The notes: generated by a model from the letters alone, not told the origin. A stretch of 14,956 nucleotides of DNA from Bacteroidota bacterium (GCA_013288465.1 JABDBT010000062.1:1-14956); one strand, 5' to 3'; shown: positions 1 through 6,945, numbered from the stretch's first letter. Numbers and translations: made by a program.

Positions 1-29
1 AACTTTAAACAATTTAAAGTTACTTTTTT
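1..29 (+). terminator. AT-rich hairpin plus T-tract at the window edge
   Basis: Positions 1-9 (AACTTTAAA) and 13-21 (TTTAAAGTT) are a perfect 9-bp inverted repeat around a 3-nt CAA loop. A run of six T follows at 24-29. The shape is that of an intrinsic terminator for a plus-strand gene ending just left of the window, but the stem has only two G:C pairs (1 per arm) and would be weak. The upstream gene is not visible, so the role is an inference. Confidence 0.35.
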
Positions 30-41
30 GCCAAACGGTTC

Positions 42-77
42 AAAAACCGCTTAAATTGTTGTTTTTAGGCGGTTTTT
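42..77 (+). terminator. 14-bp hairpin upstream of the lysine transaminase gene
   Basis: Positions 42-55 pair with 64-77 (core AAAAACCGC with GCGGTTTTT) over 14 bp with a single G-U pair (51:68) and an 8-nt loop at 56-63. The stem is bounded by A-tracts on one side and T-tracts on the other, so it could act as an intrinsic terminator in either direction. It lies immediately before the TAAATTTG box of the next gene and its loop contains the TTGTTG that could be that promoter's -33 element. A second small hairpin (36-40 with 45-49, CGGTT/AACCG) would compete for the same left arm. Confidence 0.5.
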
Positions 78-87
78 AGTAAATTTG
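56..87 (+). promoter_or_regulatory. Candidate Bacteroidota promoter for lysine transaminase
   Basis: TAAATTTG at 80-87 is a perfect match to the TAnnTTTG -7 box used by the Bacteroidota primary sigma factor. TTG at 56-58, with another at 59-61, lies 18-21 nt upstream as a possible -33 element. The predicted transcription start near 92-95 gives a leader of roughly 12 nt to the ATG at 106 and would exclude a TTG start at 85, which lies inside the box. Confidence 0.45.
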
Positions 88-105
88 TATAAACCAATTT
101 ACACT

Positions 106-1437
106 ATGTATAACCTTACTGTTGCTCCCGAAAACGTACAAACATCATTAAAGAAACACATTTTAGCCGATGGCTTCGACCTTACTTTTGATATGGAAAA
201 AAGCAAAGGTGTGCATATCTATGATGCCAAAAACAAGCGTACACTGCTTGATTTTTTTACTTGTTTCGCATCAGTACCATTGGGTTATAATCATCCTAAA
301 ATGGTAAACGATGAAGGGTTTAAAAAAAGCCTGATGCTTGCTGCTTTAACCAACCCATCAAACTCTGATATATATACCACACAATACGCCCAATTTGTTG
401 ATACGTTTGACAGGGTGGGCATACCGGCTTATTTGCCCCATGCTTTCTTTATATCGGGCGGTTCGTTAGCTATTGAGAATGCTCTTAAAGTTGCCATGGA
501 CTGGAAAGTGCAAAAAAACTTTGCTAAAGGCCATATTGCCGAGAAAGGGTTTAAAGTTTTGCATTTTGAACATGCTTTTCATGGCCGATCGGGCTATACC
601 TTAAGTTTAACCAATACACTGCCGGTTAAAACAAAATGGTTTGCCAAATTTGACTGGCCGCGGGTGTCTTTACCCCAGATAAATTTCCCGCAAAATGCAG
701 GTAATCATGCCGACCTGGTAATGAGAGAAGAAATATCAATAGCGCAGATAAAAAAAGCCTTTGCCGAAAACCAAGATGATATATGCGCCATCATTATTGA
801 GCCCATACAATCAGAAGGCGGCGATAATCATGTGCGTAAAGAATTTATGGAGCAATTACGCATACTGGCTGATGAAAATGAAGCGTTGCTGATATATGAC
901 GAAATACAAACCGGCGTGGGGCTAACCGGCAAGTTTTGGTGCCATGAGCATTTTGGCGAAAACGCCCGGCCAGATATTATTGCCTTTGGTAAAAAAATGC
1001 AGGTATGCGGCATACTGGCAGGCAAAAAGGTTGATGAGATTGAAGATAATGTGTTTAAGATATCATCGCGCATTAACTCAACATGGGGCGGTAGTTTGGT
1101 TGATATGGTGCGCTCGTCAAAAATAATGGAGATAATTGAGGAGGATGGGTTATGCAATAAAGCCGCGCAAACGGGCGAATACCTGCAAAAAAGCTTACTC
1201 AAAATTGCCGAAAAACACCCGATTATAACCAATGTGCGCGGTAAAGGGTTATTAACTGCCTTTGATTTTCCCGACAAAAAAATCCGCGATAAATTTATTA
1301 ATGCCGGGTTGGCACATAATGTGATGTTCCTGGGCTGCGGCGATCATACCATTCGCTTTAGGCCGGCACTTATTATTGAAAAAAATCATATTGACGAAGG
1401 CCTAAATATTCTTGAAAAAATATCTGCTAAATTATAA
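106..1437 (+). CDS. lat: L-lysine 6-transaminase (PLP enzyme)
   Basis: This gene encodes a 443-residue class III aminotransferase that should move the epsilon-amino group of L-lysine to 2-oxoglutarate, giving 2-aminoadipate 6-semialdehyde (which cyclises to piperideine-6-carboxylate) and glutamate. It is cytoplasmic. The N-terminal MYNLTVAPENV resembles the lysine 6-transaminase family. Family motifs visible are SGGSLAIENALK (about 118-129), a PIQSEGGDNH stretch (about 233-242), DEIQTG (265-270, with the PLP-nitrogen aspartate D265), and FGKKMQVCG (294-302), in which K296 aligns with the Schiff-base lysine. The FGKK-x-QVCG form distinguishes this group from ornithine or acetylornithine aminotransferases. 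The ATG at 106 is preferred over an in-frame TTG at 85 because the latter overlaps the promoter box. The gene stands alone; no lysine catabolic partner such as a semialdehyde dehydrogenase lies beside it. The exact substrate rests on family recognition. Confidence 0.9.
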   Translation: MYNLTVAPENVQTSLKKHILADGFDLTFDMEKSKGVHIYDAKNKRTLLDFFTCFASVPLGYNHPKMVNDEGFKKSLMLAALTNPSNSDIYTTQYAQFVDTFDRVGIPAYLPHAFFISGGSLAIENALKVAMDWKVQKNFAKGHIAEKGFKVLHFEHAFHGRSGYTLSLTNTLPVKTKWFAKFDWPRVSLPQINFPQNAGNHADLVMREEISIAQIKKAFAENQDDICAIIIEPIQSEGGDNHVRKEFMEQLRILADENEALLIYDEIQTGVGLTGKFWCHEHFGENARPDIIAFGKKMQVCGILAGKKVDEIEDNVFKISSRINSTWGGSLVDMVRSSKIMEIIEEDGLCNKAAQTGEYLQKSLLKIAEKHPIITNVRGKGLLTAFDFPDKKIRDKFINAGLAHNVMFLGCGDHTIRFRPALIIEKNHIDEGLNILEKISAKL

Positions 1438-1511
1438 TTTGTAATAATATTGCTACAACTACCTGTTTTGGGTATTAAATAACACTTTTCATAGCTGTTA
1501 AATATATGATA

Positions 1512-1570
1512 ATCGTAAGTTTGCCGTTACTCCCTTGATCAATTAGTATAACTATTTTTCTACTTACGAT
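1512..1570. repeat. Spaced 9-bp inverted repeat in the 1438-1633 gap
   Basis: ATCGTAAGT at 1512-1520 is the exact reverse complement of ACTTACGAT at 1562-1570. Between them lie an 8-bp palindrome TTGATCAA (1535-1542) and TAGTATAACTA (1544-1554). This sits upstream of the small gene starting at 1634, beside a near-match promoter box TATCATTG (1584-1591). It could be an operator or a weak long-loop hairpin. The match is short enough to occur by chance in AT-rich DNA. Confidence 0.3.
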
Positions 1571-1633
1571 AATATGCCAATATTATCATTGTTATATATT
1601 GATTTTTTGCCGAATGATAGCTTACCAACAGCC

Positions 1634-2080
1634 ATGAACAAACAAATTGAGAAATTAAAAAAACAACTTATTGAATTTTCGGAGGTTGTTAATTCATTTA
1701 AATCCGAAGCCGTTCAAGTTAAAATTATTGACAAATTGTTTGATGCTATGGTCGAATCTGAAAGAGGAGATACCGATAGCAATGAACCATTTACCAAAAA
1801 AGGCCGCAAGCAACGGTCTGATTATGATACGGATAACTATCCGTTTTCGCCCAATCGTAAAAAACCTGGTGCAACCAAAGTATTAAACCAGCTTTTATCA
1901 ACTGATTTTTTTGATTCGCCGCAATCCATATCCTCTATTGCTGATTTTTGTAAAGATAACTTTGACTCTGATTTTAAAACTTCCGAATTATCAGGCATAT
2001 TGTTAAAACTGGCTAAAGAGCACAAACTTAAACGGGAAAGGAACAACGATAATAACCGCTTTGAATACGCGCGGGCGTAA
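1634..2080 (+). CDS. Hypothetical protein, possible winged-helix C-terminus
   Basis: I do not recognise a named family. From the ATG at 1634 the product is 148 residues. Residues 1-42 form a lysine- and glutamate-rich stretch likely to be helical or coiled-coil (MNKQIEKLKKQLIEF). Residues about 43-80 are a charged, low-complexity linker with basic patches (KKGRKQR, NRKKPG). Residues about 80-148 have the spacing of a winged helix-turn-helix: an SISSIADFCKDNF helix, a SELSGILLKLAKEHKL recognition-like helix, then a KRERNNDNNRFEYA wing-like strand. There is no signal peptide, membrane segment or cysteine pair. The frame extends upstream to an ATG at 1574, but those 20 extra residues (MPILSLLYIDF...) look unlike the rest and overlap the likely promoter region. 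A DNA-binding role is an inference from shape only. Confidence 0.6.
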   Translation: MNKQIEKLKKQLIEFSEVVNSFKSEAVQVKIIDKLFDAMVESERGDTDSNEPFTKKGRKQRSDYDTDNYPFSPNRKKPGATKVLNQLLSTDFFDSPQSISSIADFCKDNFDSDFKTSELSGILLKLAKEHKLKRERNNDNNRFEYARA

Positions 2081-2087
2081 GGGGCAG

Positions 2088-2117
2088 TCAAAAGTTTTGA
2101 GTCGGGAGTCTTGAGTC
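2088..2117. repeat. AGTC-rich short repeat in a convergent gap
   Basis: This 50-nt gap between two convergent genes contains a 13-nt palindrome (TCAAAA-G-TTTTGA, 2088-2100) and two copies of TTGAGTC (2097-2103 and 2111-2117) separated by GGGAGTC, so the AGTC word recurs several times in about 30 nt. The palindrome could help end transcription from both sides, but there is no strong T-tract. I recall similar AGTC-rich strings in gaps of related genomes, which cannot be tested here. Confidence 0.4.
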
Positions 2118-2130
2118 AGTTTCCTGGTGA

Positions 2131-2853
2131 CTAAAGCAGGTTAAACAAATTATCTACGCCCAAAATGCGTCGCGAGGTAAACCCTTCGGCATATTTTACA
2201 TTAATAACTTTTCCAAACTCGCGGGCGCGGGCTTCAATTACCTGTATAAACTCGGGCGATGAGATATACGTTTGCGGTTCGTTTCGCCAGTTGGGGTTAT
2301 GAAATTGCGAACCAAACGCATTTATGCTCTCTATCTTTTTATCCCAGTGAGCAGTAACATCAATTAAAATATCAGGTTTTATATATTCGTCCTGTATAAA
2401 ATGAAGCAACAATCCCGGCCGCCAGGCTTCCTGCAATTCATCATTAAAGCTGGTTTCAATTTTTCTAAGCCCTGATAAAAATGTGGCGGTTTCTACCAGG
2501 TCATTTGCCCGCCCATGATCGGGGTGGCGGTCATAGTAAGCATTAGTTATTACAATATCAGGCTGGTGCTTGCGTATGGCTGCGATAACTTTTAGCTGGT
2601 ATTCTTTTGTGTTTTCAAAAAACCCATCGGGCAGGCCAAGGTTTTCGCGCACGGCCAATCCTAATATTTTTGCAGATGCTGCCGCCTCGCTGCTACGTAT
2701 CTCGGCCGTGCCGCGTGTGCCCAGTTCGCCACGGGTCAGATCAACAACACCCACCTTTTTACCAAGCGCAACGTGCTTTAAAATAGTGCCCGCGCAACCC
2801 AATTCGGCATCATCAGGGTGAACAGACAGGACTAATATATCTAACTTCAGCAT
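2131..2853 (-). CDS. bshB1: Bacillithiol biosynthesis deacetylase BshB1
   Basis: This gene encodes a 240-residue zinc-dependent deacetylase of the PIG-L/LmbE family. It should remove the acetyl group from GlcNAc-malate to give GlcN-malate, the second step of bacillithiol synthesis, in the cytoplasm. The metal-site motif HPDD is at residues 12-15 (LSVHPDDAELGCAGT) and the second conserved block RHPDHGRA at 109-116; TRGELGTRG at 40-48 is also typical. The full-length match and the family's BshB1-type sequence (rather than a mycothiol MshB type) support the call. It is the last gene of a minus-strand operon: its ATG lies 8 nt after the stop codon of the glutathione peroxidase frame, with no separate promoter visible. 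The bshA and bshC genes are not in the window. Confidence 0.92.
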   Translation of the reverse strand: MLKLDILVLSVHPDDAELGCAGTILKHVALGKKVGVVDLTRGELGTRGTAEIRSSEAAASAKILGLAVRENLGLPDGFFENTKEYQLKVIAAIRKHQPDIVITNAYYDRHPDHGRANDLVETATFLSGLRKIETSFNDELQEAWRPGLLLHFIQDEYIKPDILIDVTAHWDKKIESINAFGSQFHNPNWRNEPQTYISSPEFIQVIEARAREFGKVINVKYAEGFTSRRILGVDNLFNLL

Positions 2854-2861
2854 GGTGGTTA

Positions 2862-3359
2862 TTAAATAACGGGTAATAAACGCGCTATCTTCTTCCTTAT
2901 TTTTGAAGAAGTTGGTTTGGTAAACGGGTAAAAGAAATCGGTAATTATACCTGAGTGGTTTATTAAAAATTTATGAAAGTTCCACCTCGGCACTGAGCTA
3001 AGCACACCATTTTCCTTCTTGCTGGCAAAAAACTGGTACAACGGGTCGGCATACGGCCCCCGTACCCTTATCTTTTCAAAAATGGGGAAATTGGCGCCGT
3101 AACTTTCGCAAAACTGGCCTATAGCCTCGCCTTCCAATGGTTCCTGCCCGCCAAAATCATTTGACGGAAATGCCAATATTTCAAATGGCTTGCCTGCAAA
3201 TTCGTTCTTTAACGCCACTAAATCTTTAAGCTGGGGGGTAAAGCTACACTGAGAAGCCGTATTAACTATTAAAAGTACTTTATCTTTATATGCAGATAAG
3301 CTTACTTACTCACCGTTTAACTTTTGAACATTAAACCGGTAGATGCTATTTTCGCTCAT
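2862..3359 (-). pseudogene. Glutathione peroxidase with an in-frame TAA at codon 18
   Basis: Translating from the ATG at 3359 gives a full-length 165-codon Cys-type glutathione peroxidase frame with one TAA stop at 3308-3306. Before it comes FNVQKLNGE and after it VSLSAYKDKVLLIVNTASQC, both in the same frame, so this is a substitution (for example GAA or CAA to TAA), not a frameshift. All catalytic features follow the stop: peroxidatic Cys38 (NTASQCSFTPQ), Gln72 (FGGQEP), resolving-type Cys84 (QFCESYG), and Trp126-Asn127 (RWNF). The Cys38-Cys84 spacing equals that of thioredoxin-dependent GPx enzymes. No in-frame ATG, GTG or TTG lies between the stop and Cys38; the first is GTG at 3218 (codon 48), so a restarted product would lack the catalytic cysteine. 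The frame starts 2 nt after the DUF4294 stop and ends 8 nt before bshB1. Selenocysteine is excluded because the codon is TAA and the active site is TGT. A sequencing error remains possible. Confidence 0.85.
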
Positions 3360-3361
3360 TA

Positions 3362-3973
3362 TTAGTATTTATAGGAATCGTAGCCAGCCTGCTGAAGTAT
3401 TTGTTCAATGTCACGCTGTTCGTCCCTGTCGTATGTTTCTTTTAAATTGTGCCCAAATATGCGGGCTGCAGATTGTAGCAAAAAAGCGCTAAACCCACCC
3501 TTTAACTCTTTAACCACATCATAGCTGGTGTTGTTTGTTTCGCGGTCAATTAACTTGATCAAAACTTCGCCCTGGCTAATTGTCAGATTTTCAACTTCCT
3601 TTTTAAACACGTCTTTTATTTGTGTTTCGCAGGCTGCGATCAATTCTTTTTGTTTCTTCTTGTCGCCGGTTAATGCCAGGTCGCGCTGTAATTGCCTGTA
3701 CCTCGAACCTGCAAAATGCGCATAGGGTATTACTTTATAAACATTATACCTTAACCGGTTGTAGGCATCCTTATCGGCCTGGCTCTTAAATATACGGGTA
3801 TCAACTATCTTTACCTCCTCGGTAATTATCCACGGTATCATCTGTCCGTCAACATTTGTGGCATATACCCTAATGGTATCATTTTTGCCTTGTTGAGGGA
3901 AAACAGGTTGCGTTTGGGCTTTAAGCGTACCCACCATGCAACAATACAGTGCTATAAAACCAATAAATTTCAT
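3362..3973 (-). CDS. Secreted DUF4294 family protein
   Basis: This 203-residue protein matches the DUF4294 family found in Bacteroidota, whose function is unknown. Residues 1-19 form a signal peptide: short basic start, hydrophobic core, and an LKA-Q cleavage site after A19. The two cysteines at 11-12 lie inside the core and do not make a convincing lipobox. The mature part has a DTIRVYATNVDGQMIPWIITEEVKIVDTRIF strand-rich start, followed by a mainly helical region with conserved-looking YNVYKVIPYAHFAG (about 77-90) and a GEVLIKLIDRETNN segment. It is probably periplasmic. It opens the operon, 2 nt ahead of the peroxidase frame, and has a TATTTTTG promoter box just upstream. Its link with thiol or peroxide defence is suggested only by the operon. 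Confidence 0.85.
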   Translation of the reverse strand: MKFIGFIALYCCMVGTLKAQTQPVFPQQGKNDTIRVYATNVDGQMIPWIITEEVKIVDTRIFKSQADKDAYNRLRYNVYKVIPYAHFAGSRYRQLQRDLALTGDKKKQKELIAACETQIKDVFKKEVENLTISQGEVLIKLIDRETNNTSYDVVKELKGGFSAFLLQSAARIFGHNLKETYDRDEQRDIEQILQQAGYDSYKY

Positions 3974-3987
3974 AATTTTACTTAATA

Positions 3988-4021
3988 CAAAAATAATGCA
4001 ATTTTTTGTGGTATTTTACAA
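3988..4021 (-). promoter_or_regulatory. Promoter of the DUF4294-gpx-bshB1 operon
   Basis: On the minus strand TATTTTTG (3995-3988) is a perfect TAnnTTTG -7 box. A TTG at 4021-4019 lies 23 nt upstream, at the long end of the accepted -33 spacing. The transcript would begin near 3982 and have a leader of only about 10 nt before the ATG at 3973. The 106-nt gap is shared with the divergent rsh gene, for which TATGTTTA (4036-4043, plus strand) is a one-mismatch candidate box. Confidence 0.45.
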
Positions 4022-4079
4022 TAACTCGCAATTAATATGTTTATTGCAAGTTTATGATATATGCGCTTAGTGCTTAAAG

Positions 4080-6302
4080 ATGAAAGAATTAGTAATTGAT
4101 ATTGAAGCGGAAAAGAATGAGATACTAAAAAGATACCGGGCTTTGCTACGTGCAAGTAAATCAACTTTGCAAAAAGGTGATAAGCGCATGATACGCAAGG
4201 CATTTGATATGGCCCTTGAAAGCCATAAAGATATGCGCCGTAAATCGGGCGAGCCTTATATTTACCACCCTATTGCCGTAGCACAAATTGCTGCGGAAGA
4301 AATTGGCCTGGGCACCACCTCCATTGTATGCGCCCTGCTGCATGACGTGGTAGAGGATACGGATGTAACACTGGATGATATTGAGCGCGAGTTTGGTAAA
4401 AAGGTAGCCAAAATTATTGACGGCTTAACCAAAATATCGGGTGTATTTGATACCAACAGCTCGTTACAGGCCGAGAATTTCAGGAAAATGCTGCTTACCC
4501 TGGCTGATGATGTACGGGTTATACTCATCAAACTGGCCGACAGGCTGCACAACATGCGCACCATGGAGTTTATGCCGCGCGATAAGCAGCTTAAACTTTC
4601 GTCAGAAACCGTTTACCTGTACGCGCCGCTGGCACACAGGCTGGGGCTTTATGCTATAAAATCTGAACTGGAAGACCTTTCTATGAAATACATGGAGAAG
4701 GAAACCTACCAGTTTATAAAAAATAAGCTCAACGAGAAAAAGGCCGAACGTGAAAAATTTATCCGGGATTTTATTGAGCCGGTAAAAAAAGTACTGGAAA
4801 GCCAGGATCTGGTTTCTGATATTTTTGGCAGGCCAAAATCAATACATTCCATCTGGAATAAAATGAAGAAAAAGGCTATACCTTTTGAAGAGGTGTATGA
4901 TCTTTTTGCGATAAGAATAATATTAGACAGTACGCCCGAAAGTGAAAAGGCAGATTGCTGGAAAGCCTATTCGATAGTTACCGACCTGTACCGGCCAAAT
5001 CCCGACCGACTGCGCGATTGGATATCATCGCCAAAGGCAAACGGTTACGAATCATTACATACTACCGTAATGGGGCCGCGCGGGCAGTGGGTTGAGGTAC
5101 AAATACGTACCACGCGCATGAACGAGATAGCCGAAAAAGGTTTTGCCGCGCATTGGAAATATAAAGAATCATCGTCAGACAGCGGGCTGGACCAATGGGT
5201 TCAAAAGGTACGCGATATGCTCAAAAATCCCGATTCGAACGCGCTGGAGTTCCTGGATGATTTTAAGATGAACTTGTTTTCTGACGAGATATTTATCTTC
5301 ACCCCTAAAGGCGCGCTTATTCAGTTGCCGCTAAATGCAACCGCGCTCGATTTTGCTTTTGAGATACACAGCGATGTAGGCGCAAGTTGTATTGGCGCAA
5401 AGGTTAATCATAAGCTGGTTCCGCTAAGTTATAAATTGCAAAACGGCGACCAGGTAGAGGTAATTACATCAAGCAAGCAAACCCCAAAGGAAGATTGGCT
5501 AAACTTTGTGGTTACTGCCAAAGCTAAGGCCAAGATCAAATCATCCCTAAAAGAAGAAAAACGCAAGATAGCCGAAGATGGCAAGGAAATACTGGAACGT
5601 AAGTTAAAATCATTAAAAATCACCTACAATACCGAGAATATACAGAAGCTAAGCTATTTCTTTAAGCTGGTTTCAACCCAGGACCTGTTTTATAATGTTG
5701 CCAAAGGCCTCATTGATATGAAGGACCTGAAGGACTACCAGGCATCAGAAAAGGTAATTGAAAACAAACCGCAGGATAAAATAGATGCCGAGCAGGTACA
5801 AAGCCTGGTGCGCAACATAAAGGCAAAAGACACCGATATGCTGCTTATTGGCGAGGACATGCAAAAAATTGATTATAAGCTATCAAATTGCTGTAACCCT
5901 ATCCCCGGCGATGATGTGTTTGGCTTTGTTACCGTTAGCGATGGTATAAAGATACACCGTACCAATTGCCCCAATGCTACCAAACTAATGTCGAACTACG
6001 GCTACCGTATTGTTAAAGCCCGCTGGACCAATCAGCAGGAACTTGCATTTTTAACCGGGCTGCGTATCACCGGCATTGATGATGTGGGCTTAATTAATAA
6101 GTTAACTACGGTCATCTCTCATGATTTTAAGGTGAATATGCGGTCAATTACTGTTGACAGTGATAACGGCATATTTGAAGGCTCCATCATGGTATATGTA
6201 AATGATACCGAACATTTGGACAACCTGATAAAGCGGTTAAAAACAGTTAATGGCGTTACCGGGGTTACCCGTTTTGATACTGAGATTGAAAAGGCGTCTT
6301 AG
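4080..6302 (+). CDS. rsh: Bifunctional (p)ppGpp synthetase/hydrolase (RelA/SpoT)
   Basis: This gene encodes a 740-residue long Rel/SpoT homologue that makes (p)ppGpp from ATP and GTP/GDP and hydrolyses it back, the core of the stringent response. Domains in order: HD hydrolase (about 40-195) with H63, H88-D89 (HDVVED) and D154 (ADRLHNMRTM), so the hydrolase site appears intact; synthetase (about 240-360) with GRPKSIHSIWNKM, ANGYESLHTTV (320-330) and VEVQIRT (338-344); TGS (about 403-465); zinc-finger-like region with C604-C605, H626 and C630; ACT (about 655-735). At 310-313 the RLRD sequence occupies the place of the basic RxKD motif of bifunctional enzymes, unlike the acidic ExDD of monofunctional RelA. 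Length is normal. The ATG at 4080 fits the usual start. It leads a cluster with fur and purA but has a 171-nt gap after it. Confidence 0.95.
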   Translation: MKELVIDIEAEKNEILKRYRALLRASKSTLQKGDKRMIRKAFDMALESHKDMRRKSGEPYIYHPIAVAQIAAEEIGLGTTSIVCALLHDVVEDTDVTLDDIEREFGKKVAKIIDGLTKISGVFDTNSSLQAENFRKMLLTLADDVRVILIKLADRLHNMRTMEFMPRDKQLKLSSETVYLYAPLAHRLGLYAIKSELEDLSMKYMEKETYQFIKNKLNEKKAEREKFIRDFIEPVKKVLESQDLVSDIFGRPKSIHSIWNKMKKKAIPFEEVYDLFAIRIILDSTPESEKADCWKAYSIVTDLYRPNPDRLRDWISSPKANGYESLHTTVMGPRGQWVEVQIRTTRMNEIAEKGFAAHWKYKESSSDSGLDQWVQKVRDMLKNPDSNALEFLDDFKMNLFSDEIFIFTPKGALIQLPLNATALDFAFEIHSDVGASCIGAKVNHKLVPLSYKLQNGDQVEVITSSKQTPKEDWLNFVVTAKAKAKIKSSLKEEKRKIAEDGKEILERKLKSLKITYNTENIQKLSYFFKLVSTQDLFYNVAKGLIDMKDLKDYQASEKVIENKPQDKIDAEQVQSLVRNIKAKDTDMLLIGEDMQKIDYKLSNCCNPIPGDDVFGFVTVSDGIKIHRTNCPNATKLMSNYGYRIVKARWTNQQELAFLTGLRITGIDDVGLINKLTTVISHDFKVNMRSITVDSDNGIFEGSIMVYVNDTEHLDNLIKRLKTVNGVTGVTRFDTEIEKAS

Positions 6303-6438
6303 GGTGAGTGGTTGATTAAGTTTATTGAGTTGATTAGGCTAAGTATATAGTGGGCTGTTGTAAACTTGTAACTAATTTGACAAATAACTACCCACCGAAT
6401 CAGCCATTCACTCAATCAACCACTTAACTTAATCAACT
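6303..6438. repeat. Inverted array of GTTGATTAAGT-type repeats between rsh and fur
   Basis: GTTGATTAAGTT at 6311-6322 has its exact reverse complement at 6426-6437. Related copies lie on both arms: TTTATTGAGT and GTTGATTAGG at 6321-6337, and reverse copies of GTTGATTGAGT and AGTGGTTGATT within 6402-6425. The arms (about 6303-6340 and 6402-6438) form an imperfect long inverted repeat around a 60-nt centre. It could fold as a large hairpin at the rsh 3' end, or be a dispersed intergenic element. There is no T-tract of a standard terminator. Confidence 0.55.
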
Positions 6439-6446
6439 AAAATTAA

Positions 6447-6454
6447 TAACTTTG
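6447..6454 (+). promoter_or_regulatory. TAnnTTTG promoter box for the Fur-family gene
   Basis: TAACTTTG is a perfect -7 box 19 nt before the ATG at 6474, implying a leader of about 14 nt. No TTG is visible at the -33 distance, where the repeat array lies instead. This suggests the regulator and downstream genes are transcribed independently of rsh. I see no clear Fur- or PerR-type operator around it, so autoregulation cannot be claimed. Confidence 0.4.
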
Positions 6455-6473
6455 ACCATATAATACATAAAAC

Positions 6474-6941
6474 ATGCCCGTACAGGATACCATAGAATTG
6501 GTTAAAAAGATTTTCGAAGCCTATCTTGAAAATAAAAACCTACGCAAAACCCCCGAGCGCTTTGCTATTCTCGAAGAAATATATTCAAGAAGCGACCATT
6601 TTGATGTGGAATCATTATACATCCACATGAAAAATAAAAAGTACCGGGTTAGCCGCGCCACGGTTTATAATACACTGGAGCTTTTAGTATCATGCGACCT
6701 GGTTACCAAGCACCAGTTTGGCAAAAACATGGCCCAGTTTGAAAAATCATACGGCTACAAGCAGCACGACCATATTATTTGTATTGACTGCGGCAAAGTG
6801 GTTGAATTTTGCGATCCGCGCATACAGCAGATACAAAGTATGATGGGACAATTGCTAAAATTCGAGATCAAACACCACTCATTAAACCTTTATGGTAATT
6901 GTGAAAAACTAAGAGCAGGTTTTTGCGATAGAAAAGTATAA
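6474..6941 (+). CDS. Fur-family metal- or peroxide-responsive repressor
   Basis: This 155-residue protein has the Fur family layout: winged-helix DNA-binding domain (about 8-88) with recognition-helix sequence [14 protein letters not shown] (58-71), then a dimerisation and metal-binding domain. Visible metal ligand candidates are H42, the QHDH cluster (H98, H100), C103-x2-C106 ([10 protein letters not shown]), E111, H134-H135, and C143. The second structural-zinc cysteine pair is unusual: C143 is followed by C151 rather than a closely spaced partner (C-x2-C or C-x4-C), with L146 where the C-x2-C form has a cysteine. The sequence does not decide between Fur (iron), PerR (peroxide) or Zur (zinc); I leave the symbol empty. 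It is followed after 4 nt by the DUF6922-like gene and then by purA, so these are likely co-transcribed. Confidence 0.9.
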   Translation: MPVQDTIELVKKIFEAYLENKNLRKTPERFAILEEIYSRSDHFDVESLYIHMKNKKYRVSRATVYNTLELLVSCDLVTKHQFGKNMAQFEKSYGYKQHDHIICIDCGKVVEFCDPRIQQIQSMMGQLLKFEIKHHSLNLYGNCEKLRAGFCDRKV

Positions 6942-6945
6942 ACTA

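Noticed and set aside
1..105. Lysine riboswitch upstream of the lysine transaminase
   Set aside because: The promoter box at 80-87 leaves a leader of about 12 nt, and the visible upstream sequence is too short and lacks the multi-helix layout of an L-box.
828..1277. 149-residue minus-strand frame inside the lysine transaminase gene
   Set aside because: It lies entirely antisense to a well-supported enzyme and its translation is serine/proline-rich with no family resemblance.
2862..3218. A 118-residue protein starting at GTG 3218 as an independent small gene
   Set aside because: It is the downstream part of the glutathione peroxidase frame that begins at ATG 3359; a start here would lack the peroxidatic cysteine, so the locus is annotated as one interrupted gene.
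3306..3308. Selenocysteine or programmed recoding in the GPx frame
   Set aside because: The codon is TAA, not TGA, and it lies 20 codons before the active-site cysteine, which is an ordinary TGT.
3982..4203. 73-residue minus-strand frame across the rsh start
   Set aside because: It overlaps the divergent promoter region and the conserved start of rsh, and shows no recognisable features.
4262..4564. 100-residue minus-strand frame inside rsh
   Set aside because: Antisense shadow of the HD hydrolase domain, low-complexity serine-rich translation.
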